Source: Planctomicrobium sp.
GTDB lineage: Bacteria; Planctomycetota; Planctomycetia; Planctomycetales; Planctomycetaceae
Length of the DNA stretch: 6,436 nt
Reading direction: 5' to 3'
Assembly: GCA_029259835.1 (NCBI GenBank)
Contig: JAJDEL010000944.1
Coordinates: 1-6,436 of the forward strand
Shown here: one piece after another, positions 1 to 5,484 of the stretch
Numbering within the stretch: position 1 is the first letter of the stretch
Layout: the number at the start of each line of letters is the position of its first letter
The notes under the pieces: generated by a model
The model's database searches: none
Told to the model about the DNA's origin: nothing
What the model saw: the letters and a program-made list of their open reading frames with translations, nothing else
Position numbers and translations under genes: made by a program

Positions 1-1019
1 AAATCATCCATCGGTTCGACATGACCGATCCCGAAATGATAAGACCAGATGCGATTCACGGCAGCCTTAGCGAAGTACGGGTTCTCTGGAGAAACGATCC
101 ATTTTGCGAGCGACGAGCGACCTCGATCTTGTTTTATCGGAATCGATTCCGCACTGCCGGGAAACGTTGCTGCAACAACTTGATCGAGATCTGGAATTTT
201 GATCGTCCCTGGTTTTTCCGTACGCTGAACCATTTCTTGACCAGGGACAGGAACTGGCGGAATGTCGGTAAAGAACGCGGCGTACTGCCAAAACTCTTCT
301 TGCTTCCATTTATCGCTCGGATGGTCATGGCACTGTGCGCAATCGATACGAACACCCAGAAACAATCGCGACGTCGCCGCCGCGAGGCGCTCCGGTTTCA
401 CTTCTTTTGCGCGATAAAATGCGGCTGGCGTTGGTTCCTCTGGCTGAGCAAACCCTGCAACCGACTGTTGATCAATCGGCAGCGTGAGCATCTCTTCAAC
501 GATCTCCGCGAAGTTGCGATTGTCCGCGATTCTTGACCGGAGCCAAGCCTCAAATCCTGGGAGAGCGATGCGAATTTGCGGATCGGCATCCGCCTCGGGA
601 ATCATCGCCGCCCGCCAGAGATTCGTGTAATGAATAATGTACGAAGGACTCTTCAGTAGATCATTGACGAGTTCTTGTCGCTTCTTTGGAGAGTCGTTTT
701 TCAGGAAGTCACGAACTGCGGAAGCGTGTGGGATTTTTCCTGTCACATCAAGATAAGCACGCCGCATGAACTCTGCATCACCTGCAAGCGGAGCAGGGGT
801 CACGTTTTCCTTTTCCCACTGAGCAGAAATTTTCTCATCGATGACTTGCGACAACAGAGTCGGGTCGAGTGGGGGCGTTTGTGCCAGAACGCCCGATGAA
901 CCGACAACGCATAGGAGACATAGAGCGAGCGGACAGGCAAACCAAATCGGCTCCGGAGAGCGATCACGGCGACGAGGACGATCAATTTTCTGCGAGGTTT
1001 GATTCTTCATATTTCTCAT
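1..1019 (-). CDS. PSCyt2/PSD1 (DUF1549/DUF1553) domain secreted protein, C-terminus cut off by the window edge
   Basis: About 339 residues are visible and the frame is open to the left edge. A basic N-terminus with a hydrophobic run at about residues 25-45, ending VLA-QT, looks like a Sec signal peptide. The PSCyt2 domain (DUF1549) follows at about 55-265, with the family signature [17 protein letters not shown] at 81-97 and CAQCHDHP at 227-234, a CxxCH haem-like motif typical of the family. PSD1 (DUF1553) begins near 316 with [19 protein letters not shown]. These proteins are hugely expanded in Planctomycetota; a redox or polysaccharide-related role is often proposed, but no activity is proven. 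The stop of the transglutaminase-like gene lies just upstream, so co-transcription is likely. Start is uncertain: ATG at 1019 is used, but in-frame ATGs also occur at 1058 (6 bases after the upstream stop, giving a long hydrophilic leader) and 1010. None has a strong Shine-Dalgarno. Confidence 0.92.
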   Translation of the reverse strand, partial: MRNMKNQTSQKIDRPRRRDRSPEPIWFACPLALCLLCVVGSSGVLAQTPPLDPTLLSQVIDEKISAQWEKENVTPAPLAGDAEFMRRAYLDVTGKIPHASAVRDFLKNDSPKKRQELVNDLLKSPSYIIHYTNLWRAAMIPEADADPQIRIALPGFEAWLRSRIADNRNFAEIVEEMLTLPIDQQSVAGFAQPEEPTPAAFYRAKEVKPERLAAATSRLFLGVRIDCAQCHDHPSDKWKQEEFWQYAAFFTDIPPVPVPGQEMVQRTEKPGTIKIPDLDQVVAATFPGSAESIPIKQDRGRSSLAKWIVSPENPYFAKAAVNRIWSYHFGIGHVEPMDD

Positions 1020-1064
1020 CGTCCGTTCTTGATTTCGAGTCTCACACTTGTTCCGCATAAATGC

Positions 1065-2591
1065 TTATCGCTCAATATCCACAATCTCAATCTTTGTCCG
1101 TCCGAGAAGGTGAATCATCGGAAGGAACTCAGCCGCAGGCGTTGTTCCCTCGTCTGCAAGACTGGAGGTTGAAATTGTAATGTGACCGCAACTGGTGCCA
1201 CCTTTGCCAAGAGTCGCATCGAGCGGAACCCACACCTCTGAGATCCAGGCTTCGGTCCACATATGCCCGACAAATGCTTGGTGTTGCGGGGAATAGACGA
1301 AACCAATCGCGACTCGTGATGGAATGTTCGCAGACCGCAACATCGCCGCGAGCAGAACCGCATGTTCGGTACAATCTCCGGATTTGCTCTTTGCAACTTC
1401 TGCCGCCGTTGCCATCGCGGTCGAGAAGTTTTTATCGACGACGTAGTTCCTGACATACTTCTCCATCCTCGCCACGACATCGGTCGTCTTGCCGGTTCTC
1501 CCACCAGATTTTCCAACAAGAAATTTCATCAGCGGAGCATCGGATTCCAGGTACTGCGAAGGCAACAAAAAGGACTTCTCGACTTTGGCAGGCTGACCAT
1601 CAATCATCGGCAAGTCATGGAGAGAAATCGCTGTCACCGTCAAATTAATTGTATGTCCGTCGACCGTTTGAATCTTTTGAGTCGCCGCTTCGTGGAAGAT
1701 CTCCTTCGGGTTCACGCCTTCCACGGCAATCCGATAAGTAATCGACTTGGCACCTTCAACGTTCTTCAGCCCGGTCACCCGCACCATCGTGTCTGTCGCA
1801 AAATCGAATTCGATTTCCCCAATCGGTTCCAGTGCTTCGGCTTCGGTGGCACTTCGAAGCGCCAACTTGAGCAGCGGCGTTGAAACGCTTTCGATGGACC
1901 AGTCGCGTCTGCAAAGCACATTCGATTCAATCGCAGGAATCCCTGGCATTGACAGCCTGATGATCACTTCGCGGCGGAATTCGTTGTTGCTCGCCTCTGA
2001 ATCTTTTACATATTCAACCGACACAATTTTCTTTTGCCCTAGTTCTGGCTGGAAGACTTCAAACTCTTTGGTTTCGCCCATTTCAAGGCTGCCTTCTCGG
2101 ATAAACCGTTCAGGCCAGGCAGGTGAATCTACGCCTTGCAGTTGCGGGATCACTTTCTTCGTCTCATTGCGACCCACTTTTGTACTCATTCGGAGTTCGG
2201 CTCCGATCAGTTCGCCCGACATCGTCGACTTACTGTTCGGCGGATTCACCATCGACGAAGTAAACCGAAGCAGCTCCCCTGTCTCCGTTTCCTCGGTGTG
2301 CATCGACTGCCGAATATTCAGCGTCTGATTAAACCGTTTCATCGTCATCGACAGCAAAGTGTCCGTCACGACAACCGCCTGGTCATCAACATCCTTGCGC
2401 GACAGGCTCGTATGTGCATAACCGACCCGATGTCCCTGACTCCAAACTGTCTGCCAGATCTCTTCGTGAGAGTTCTCAGAAAAACCTTGCTCTTCCCCCC
2501 GTGTCTTGTCCTGACCCTCAGCCAGTAAGACCATCGGCGAAGCAGAAACAACACAAGCCAAAGCTAGACAACGCAGCAAAAACAAACGCAT
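1065..2591 (-). CDS. Secreted transglutaminase-like (Transglut_core) domain protein
   Basis: The protein has 508 residues. Start ATG 2591 is chosen because an AGAAGG ribosome binding site lies 5 bases upstream and the protein then opens directly with a signal peptide (MRLFLLRC...VVLLAEG-like, residues 1-25). A longer reading from 2639 adds 16 residues without benefit. The N-terminal ~330 residues are a beta-rich region seen in many planctomycete homologues, with no catalytic motif that I recognise. The C-terminal third is a transglutaminase/protease-like core with a visible Cys-His-Asp triad: C407 in GDCTEHA, H443 in GHMWTEAW and D458 in PLDATLG. The intact triad argues for an active thiol enzyme, either protease-like or acyl-transferring, acting outside the cytoplasm. 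The substrate is unknown. It is the first gene of a likely operon with the PSCyt2/PSD1 gene downstream. Confidence 0.93.
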   Translation of the reverse strand: MRLFLLRCLALACVVSASPMVLLAEGQDKTRGEEQGFSENSHEEIWQTVWSQGHRVGYAHTSLSRKDVDDQAVVVTDTLLSMTMKRFNQTLNIRQSMHTEETETGELLRFTSSMVNPPNSKSTMSGELIGAELRMSTKVGRNETKKVIPQLQGVDSPAWPERFIREGSLEMGETKEFEVFQPELGQKKIVSVEYVKDSEASNNEFRREVIIRLSMPGIPAIESNVLCRRDWSIESVSTPLLKLALRSATEAEALEPIGEIEFDFATDTMVRVTGLKNVEGAKSITYRIAVEGVNPKEIFHEAATQKIQTVDGHTINLTVTAISLHDLPMIDGQPAKVEKSFLLPSQYLESDAPLMKFLVGKSGGRTGKTTDVVARMEKYVRNYVVDKNFSTAMATAAEVAKSKSGDCTEHAVLLAAMLRSANIPSRVAIGFVYSPQHQAFVGHMWTEAWISEVWVPLDATLGKGGTSCGHITISTSSLADEGTTPAAEFLPMIHLLGRTKIEIVDIER

Positions 2592-2992
2592 AGCAACCTT
2601 CTTCGCAGCCAAGTGAACAGCCAGACAGCACCACATCACAAAGTATCAGCAACCAATGCTACGAAATTCCCCGCCAAGATGCTGGTGAGAAATCGGTTTC
2701 CGTAGAATTTTTAGCGAAGAGACAGGAGAAGAGAACGCCTGCTCCAGAGTCGAGGTCTATTGGGTGGCTTTAGGTTCAATTACCTGCGCCGACGCAGGCG
2801 GTGGGAGACTGCGAGTCAATCGGTCCAACTGATGTAGGCTTCGGCAACCTCGTTGATGTTCATGTCATACACTCAAGAATCGACATCCGTGAGGCAGCCA
2901 GAGATTATCCAAAATAGAAGGCCTGGCAGCAGCCTCACACGACTGCGCCGCCCCGAAAGAAAAATCTTTCGAGGCCACTCAAGTGGCTGGCG
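2592..2992. other. Non-coding stretch upstream of the transglutaminase-like gene, with small hairpins
   Basis: About 400 bases hold no gene I can support. The sequence must contain the minus-strand promoter for the transglutaminase-like gene, but I see no convincing -35/-10 pair. Three perfect small inverted repeats occur: CCTGCG/CGCAGG at 2783-2798 with a 4-base loop, CGAAAGA/TCTTTCG at 2954-2971 with an AAAA loop, and GCCACT/AGTGGC at 2974-2987 with a 2-base loop. None is followed by a T-run, so they are not clear terminators. The last two abut the attC-like site that starts at 2993. A 71-codon plus-strand open frame (2853-3068) runs through the attC stem and is judged spurious. Confidence 0.6.
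2954..2987. repeat. Two adjacent perfect hairpins beside attC1
   Basis: CGAAAGA (2954-2960) and TCTTTCG (2965-2971) form a 7-bp stem over AAAA. Two bases later, GCCACT (2974-2979) and AGTGGC (2982-2987) form a 6-bp stem over CA. Both are perfect and sit directly left of the attC-like site. They may be part of the same repeat family or a weak bidirectional transcription stop. Function is not shown. Confidence 0.5.
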
Positions 2993-3083
2993 GCATAGCA
3001 ATCCGTTGCACACGGAGCCGCGGGCCGCGCGGTTTTTGAAATCTATATTGTTTGCCGCGGCACGGTGAACGCTGCCGTTATGC
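2993..3083 (+). other. attC: Integron attC-like recombination site 1
   Basis: This is a 91-base imperfect palindrome with attC layout. R'' box GCATAGC (2993-2999) pairs with R' box GTTATGC (3077-3083) through six Watson-Crick pairs and one G-T. Unpaired spacers follow (AATC at 3000-3003, CTGCC at 3072-3076). The L stem is CGTT (3004-3007) with AACG (3068-3071), then a bulged G at 3008, CAC (3009-3011) with GTG (3065-3067), a bulged A at 3012, CG with CG (3013-3014, 3063-3064), then GCCGCGG (3017-3023) with CCGCGGC (3055-3061) and a loop. Both bulged bases are on the left arm, as in Vibrio cholerae VCR and other attC sites, which puts R' and the GTT crossover triplet on the right (plus orientation). 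R'' lacks the usual AAC. This sequence also resembles short interspersed repeats I recall from Rhodopirellula-type genomes, unverified. Confidence 0.78.
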
Positions 3084-3084
3084 G

Positions 3085-3110
3085 GCTAGTCTTGCGCTTC
3101 AGCGTCTAGC
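3085..3110. repeat. Palindrome covering the 3' end of the cassette hydroxylase gene
   Basis: GCTAG (3085-3089) and CTAGC (3106-3110) form an outer stem, and CGCT (3095-3098) with AGCG (3101-3104) forms an inner stem over TC. The palindrome contains the last seven codons and stop of the hydroxylase gene and immediately follows the R' box of attC1. It lacks a T-run on either side, so it is not a standard intrinsic terminator. Confidence 0.45.
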
Positions 3111-3811
3111 GTTCCCAGCAAGTAATCCCAGATGAGTGTGTAGAATCCAAAGTTCGTTTCGAGGGAAGTGTGATGCCCAGCGTGAAATGTGCTTGTGCTG
3201 ATCCACCAAGTCCAGCTTTGATTCCATCTTCTTGGTAGCGGTTCAACGCCTAGGTGTCCGATCGTTCCAAACGCGAGGTTGAGGGCTAAATAGATGGTCA
3301 TTCCCATTGCTGTCGACGAATAGAGGGAGATCACCAGCAACCACAAGGAACCAAACCCCAAAACCTCGAACGGATTCAAAACGAATAACGTCAGGGGCCT
3401 CGGGTTTTCGTAGGAATGGTGCGTTTGGTGAACTACTGCGTAGATTCCGGGGATGTGAGCGATGCGGTGTAGTAGGTACATGGCAACATCCATCACACTT
3501 AGCAAAACAATCACGTCCAACACGACTCGCCATGCTGGGCCGTTCGTTAGAATCTCGACGGTACCGGCTTTGTAGAGAACTACGCCAATAATCATCACGA
3601 TCGAATTCAAAGCGACGCAACTGATGGAAAGCAGGATCTCGGTCCACGTCAGCATCGCTGCTGGCGGAGTGATTCGGCGGTGCCGAAACAGACGAACGAA
3701 CAATTCACCGAACGCAATGGCTAGAATGAACAGGCCAATGTTTATACCGATGCACCACACTACTGCTGCTTGTAGTGGCATCTCTTGAAGAGATCGAGCA
3801 ATTTCGTCCAT
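3086..3811 (-). CDS. Sterol desaturase / fatty acid hydroxylase superfamily membrane protein (cassette gene)
   Basis: A 241-residue integral membrane protein of the FA_hydroxylase family, predicted to be a di-iron oxygenase acting on a lipid in the membrane; the substrate is unknown. The three histidine clusters are present: HRIAH (115-119), HQTHH (128-132) and HAGHH (210-214), with the usual NFGFYTLIWDYLLGT tail (220-234). Hydrophobic segments lie at about 17-40, 56-82, 96-113 and 145-182. Start ATG 3811 is preferred because a membrane segment follows closely; an in-frame GTG at 3877 would add 22 polar residues and overlap attC2. The gene is alone between two attC-like sites and must use its own promoter, which I cannot identify. 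Its last codons (LDAEAQD, TAG) lie in a palindromic segment touching attC1. A second, divergent family member lies at 4575-5453. Confidence 0.92.
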   Translation of the reverse strand: MDEIARSLQEMPLQAAVVWCIGINIGLFILAIAFGELFVRLFRHRRITPPAAMLTWTEILLSISCVALNSIVMIIGVVLYKAGTVEILTNGPAWRVVLDVIVLLSVMDVAMYLLHRIAHIPGIYAVVHQTHHSYENPRPLTLFVLNPFEVLGFGSLWLLVISLYSSTAMGMTIYLALNLAFGTIGHLGVEPLPRRWNQSWTWWISTSTFHAGHHTSLETNFGFYTLIWDYLLGTLDAEAQD

Positions 3812-3821
3812 AATGTACTTA

Positions 3822-3838
3822 CCGCATGTCGGTTGCGG
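3822..3838 (-). promoter_or_regulatory. Small hairpin in the leader of the cassette hydroxylase gene
   Basis: CCGCA (3822-3826) and TGCGG (3834-3838) form a perfect 5-bp stem with a 7-base loop. The hairpin ends 10 bases upstream of ATG 3811, where it could mask or position the weak ribosome binding region (GGTAAG). A regulatory role is inference only. Confidence 0.3.
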
Positions 3839-3875
3839 GATAAACGAAGTTTTTCCATCAAAGTGGGCATCCGCC

Positions 3876-3971
3876 ACATAACAAAGTGATGAACGACGAG
3901 CCGTGTAGTGCCGGACGGTTCGCTTCTCTCAGTTTAGTGCACTCCCGACCGCGTTATCACAGACGTTATCC
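3876..3971 (+). other. attC: Integron attC-like recombination site 2
   Basis: A second, independent sequence with the same fold as attC1. R'' box ACATAAC (3876-3882) pairs over five bases with R' box GTTATCC (3965-3971). Spacers are AAAG (3883-3886) and CAGAC (3960-3964). TGAT (3887-3890) pairs with ATCA (3956-3959), G3891 bulges, AACG (3892-3895) pairs with CGTT (3952-3955), A3896 bulges, CG (3897-3898) pairs with CG (3950-3951), A3899 may bulge, and AGTGC (3907-3911) pairs with GCACT (3939-3943) around a loop. Primary sequence in the arms differs from attC1 while spacing, stem lengths and the G and A bulges match, which is what structure-recognised attC sites show. Here both AAC and GTT triplets are intact. 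Bulge polarity again puts R' on the right. Confidence 0.75.
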
Positions 3972-4202
3972 GGCTTAGTCTCCTCATTGCAATGAACACG
4001 GATTGGACAATTTCCACACCTCCTCTCACCGGAGTGAAGTAGGGTGAGTGAAGCCTGTTCGGTGGTGAGTTACGAATACGAGTTGAACTGTGATCCAAGC
4101 AGCACAATGTTTTTAACATAACTTGCGAAACCCACCAACATTTGAACACACGTGCATCACCCACCAAACGGCACTGATTGACTTAACAATTATTGGAGAA
4201 TC
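3972..4202 (+). promoter_or_regulatory. Leader region of the small plus-strand gene
   Basis: About 230 bases between attC2 and the next start codon hold no supported gene. CTCACC (4025-4030) and GGTGAG (4043-4048) form a 6-bp stem with a 12-base loop. CCCACCAA occurs twice in direct orientation, at 4131-4138 and 4160-4167. GGAGA just before the ATG at 4203 is a good ribosome binding site. I see no clear sigma70 pair, although the promoter must lie here or further left. No third attC-like structure was found here: an isolated ACATAAC at 4116-4122 has no matching R' partner. Confidence 0.45.
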
Positions 4203-4502
4203 ATGCGAACAATTTCTGTAGCTCGCAATAAGGGTTGGTTCGGTCGGTTTAGAGATGCAACAATATTGGCGGACGATGTTGAAATCGGTCGAGTGAAACC
4301 AGGTAAGACTGTGAACGCGCAGGTACCAGACGACGCAAATAACCTCTATGCAAAAATGGATTGGGGGCGGTCATCTCCGTATCCCGTTATCAATATTAAG
4401 GACGGGCAGACGATTTACATGAACGCTTGGTTCACGCTCAATCTATTGAGAAACATAGGCATCATTCCCATACCGATCGCTCTCGATGACGAACCACGAT
4501 GA
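4203..4502 (+). CDS. Small conserved hypothetical protein, 99 residues
   Basis: The ATG at 4203 follows GGAGA with a 3-4 base gap, the best ribosome binding site in the middle of the window, so I take this as a real gene. The protein begins with a basic strand-rich stretch (residues 1-20), then a segment like DDVEIGRVKPGKTVNAQVPDD (about 24-44) and YAKMDWGRSSP (about 49-59), and ends with a hydrophobic part (about 74-94). This pattern (R-x-R-x-V-x-D-x-x-x-x-G-x-I...K-I/M-D-W-x-x-S) reminds me of a widespread family of small bacterial beta-sandwich proteins of unknown function; I cannot name the family with certainty. There is no signal peptide. It is the only plus-strand gene and converges on the second hydroxylase gene. 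It may sit in a former cassette, since attC2 lies 231 bases upstream, but no attC follows it. Confidence 0.75.
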   Translation: MRTISVARNKGWFGRFRDATILADDVEIGRVKPGKTVNAQVPDDANNLYAKMDWGRSSPYPVINIKDGQTIYMNAWFTLNLLRNIGIIPIPIALDDEPR

Positions 4503-4552
4503 CCGCACTCGAAAGTCGTACGAATCCTCCTCTCATCACGTGCATAAATCAT

Positions 4553-4566
4553 GGCTGTGAACAGCC
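4553..4566. terminator. Possible weak bidirectional terminator between convergent genes
   Basis: GGCTGT (4553-4558) and ACAGCC (4561-4566) make a perfect hairpin (5-bp stem with a TGAA loop, or 6-bp with 2 bases). It lies in the 72-base gap between the ends of the small plus-strand gene and the minus-strand hydroxylase gene. There is no proper T-run on either strand, so the call rests on position and symmetry. Confidence 0.35.
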
Positions 4567-4574
4567 TGGTGAAA

Positions 4575-5453
4575 TCAATCAATACGATTCTCGTCGCTCG
4601 CCTCTTCCAATCGCAGACTCCCTGTTGCAGCGTTCTGCTGAGTACTTCTCTCAAACGGTGTTTTCAACATCCCCACAAGTGTCTGCCAGCGGTCATCTTC
4701 AAATTCGTCTAATCCGAATTCAATCGCTTCATCTCCTTGCCGCATTCGGAATGTGTGCGCGAGTCGGTCCCAGAATGAGAACAGGACTGAGTAATTCGAG
4801 TCGGTCTCTGGTTGCAATCGCGAGTGGTGGACCTGGTGCATTCGTGGAGTCACAATGAGGCAACGAAGAGGGCGATCGAATTTACCGACCGAAACATTCG
4901 CATGATGAAACATTGTTCCGGCGACGACGAGCGTTTCAAACACCAGGATCTCGATGGCAGTCACTCCGAGTAATGGAATCAACCCCAACCGCAGAGTTGC
5001 CGCGATCAGGTGTTCGCCCAAATGAAACCGAGTTGCGGTCGTCACATCCATCTGCCGGTCGGAATGGTGCATTCGATGAAACCGCCAAAGCAGTGGAATG
5101 CGGTGGTTCATCCGATGCCAAACATAGAGCCAACCATCGAGTAGAAATACTGCCGCGAAAAGCCGCCACGGGGCAGCCACATTCAACCAGTTCAGAATGC
5201 CGAACTGCATCTCAGTCGCCCAGGTCGCCACTCCAACTGTTGCGACGCTGAACACGACGCCGAGAACAACGGTATTCAGAATGGCAACAACAGCATTGCG
5301 ACCAGCGTGCCGCCAACGGTTCGAGGAATTTCCAACGAACGGAAGAAACGTCTCCCACGTCCAGAGCAGAGTGAGGCAAAGCACAGTTAGCACCGGCTTG
5401 GTTACTACGGTCCAGTCCGGAAAATTATCGATAGTCCCAAGATACGCGAACAT
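4575..5453 (-). CDS. Sterol desaturase / fatty acid hydroxylase superfamily membrane protein
   Basis: A 292-residue integral membrane protein with the full di-iron histidine set: HRMNH (113-117), HRMHH (126-130) and HQVHH (206-210), plus FHLGEH (143-148) and FHHAN (182-186) between them. The SNYSVLFSFWDRLAHTF block (219-235) is typical of bacterial members. Hydrophobic segments lie at about 16-38, 54-78, 96-112 and 150-180. After the hydroxylase core a charged tail of about 50 residues ends the protein. It likely oxidises or desaturates a membrane lipid (sterol, hopanoid, carotenoid or fatty acid); which one cannot be told. The start ATG 5453 is 31 bases after the stop of the PEP-CTERM gene, suggesting co-transcription. 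No strong ribosome binding site is seen. It differs clearly from the cassette hydroxylase in length and in the residues around each histidine box, so it is not a recent duplicate. Confidence 0.93.
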   Translation of the reverse strand: MFAYLGTIDNFPDWTVVTKPVLTVLCLTLLWTWETFLPFVGNSSNRWRHAGRNAVVAILNTVVLGVVFSVATVGVATWATEMQFGILNWLNVAAPWRLFAAVFLLDGWLYVWHRMNHRIPLLWRFHRMHHSDRQMDVTTATRFHLGEHLIAATLRLGLIPLLGVTAIEILVFETLVVAGTMFHHANVSVGKFDRPLRCLIVTPRMHQVHHSRLQPETDSNYSVLFSFWDRLAHTFRMRQGDEAIEFGLDEFEDDRWQTLVGMLKTPFERSTQQNAATGSLRLEEASDENRID

Positions 5454-5484
5454 TCACGAAATCACAAACACTTAGATGTCTCAC

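Larger units (their letters stand above)
3078..3965 (+). mobile_element. Putative integron gene cassette carrying a hydroxylase gene (CALIN-like, no integrase in window)
   Basis: The interval between the GTT crossover points of the two attC-like sites (after G3077 and after G3965) is 888 bases, a normal cassette size, and holds a single gene tightly packed between the sites: the stop codon is 2 bases from the R' box of attC1 and the start codon is 64 bases from attC2. That is the standard geometry of a mobile cassette except for gene orientation, because the gene is on the minus strand while bulged-base polarity places attC on the plus strand. If the sites are instead read on the minus strand, the element would be 2998-3881 with conventional gene-then-attC order, but attC1 would then lack the GTT triplet. 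No integron integrase or attI site is visible in the window. Confidence 0.65.

Noticed and set aside
21..536. 171-codon plus-strand open frame at the left edge
   Set aside because: It is antisense to the PSCyt2/PSD1 gene, whose family signatures and CxxCH motif are clear on the minus strand.
2823..2860. GTCCAAC...GTTGATG as a short attC-like pair
   Set aside because: Only CAAC/GTTG pairs, the span is under 40 bases, and no L stem with bulges can be drawn.
3018..3037. GC-rich hairpin CCGCG/CGCGG followed by TTTTT, resembling an intrinsic terminator
   Set aside because: No plus-strand gene precedes it, and the left arm pairs better with 3055-3061 as part of the attC stem; the T-run falls in the attC loop.
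2853..3068. 71-codon plus-strand open frame
   Set aside because: It runs through the attC stem and loop, has no ribosome binding site and no recognisable domain; best explained as a chance frame across a repeat.
4116..4122. ACATAAC, identical to the R'' box of attC2, as start of a third attC
   Set aside because: No GTTATGT-like partner or bulged L stem within 150 bases on the right, nor a matching arm on the other strand.
3934..4167. 77-codon minus-strand open frame in the gap before the small gene
   Set aside because: It overlaps the right arm of attC2, lacks a convincing ribosome binding site and has no recognisable motif.
4499..4858. 119-codon plus-strand open frame whose ATG overlaps the stop of the small gene by ATGA
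   Set aside because: The overlap looks like translational coupling, but most of the frame is antisense to the histidine-box hydroxylase gene and the peptide has low-complexity, shadow-like composition.
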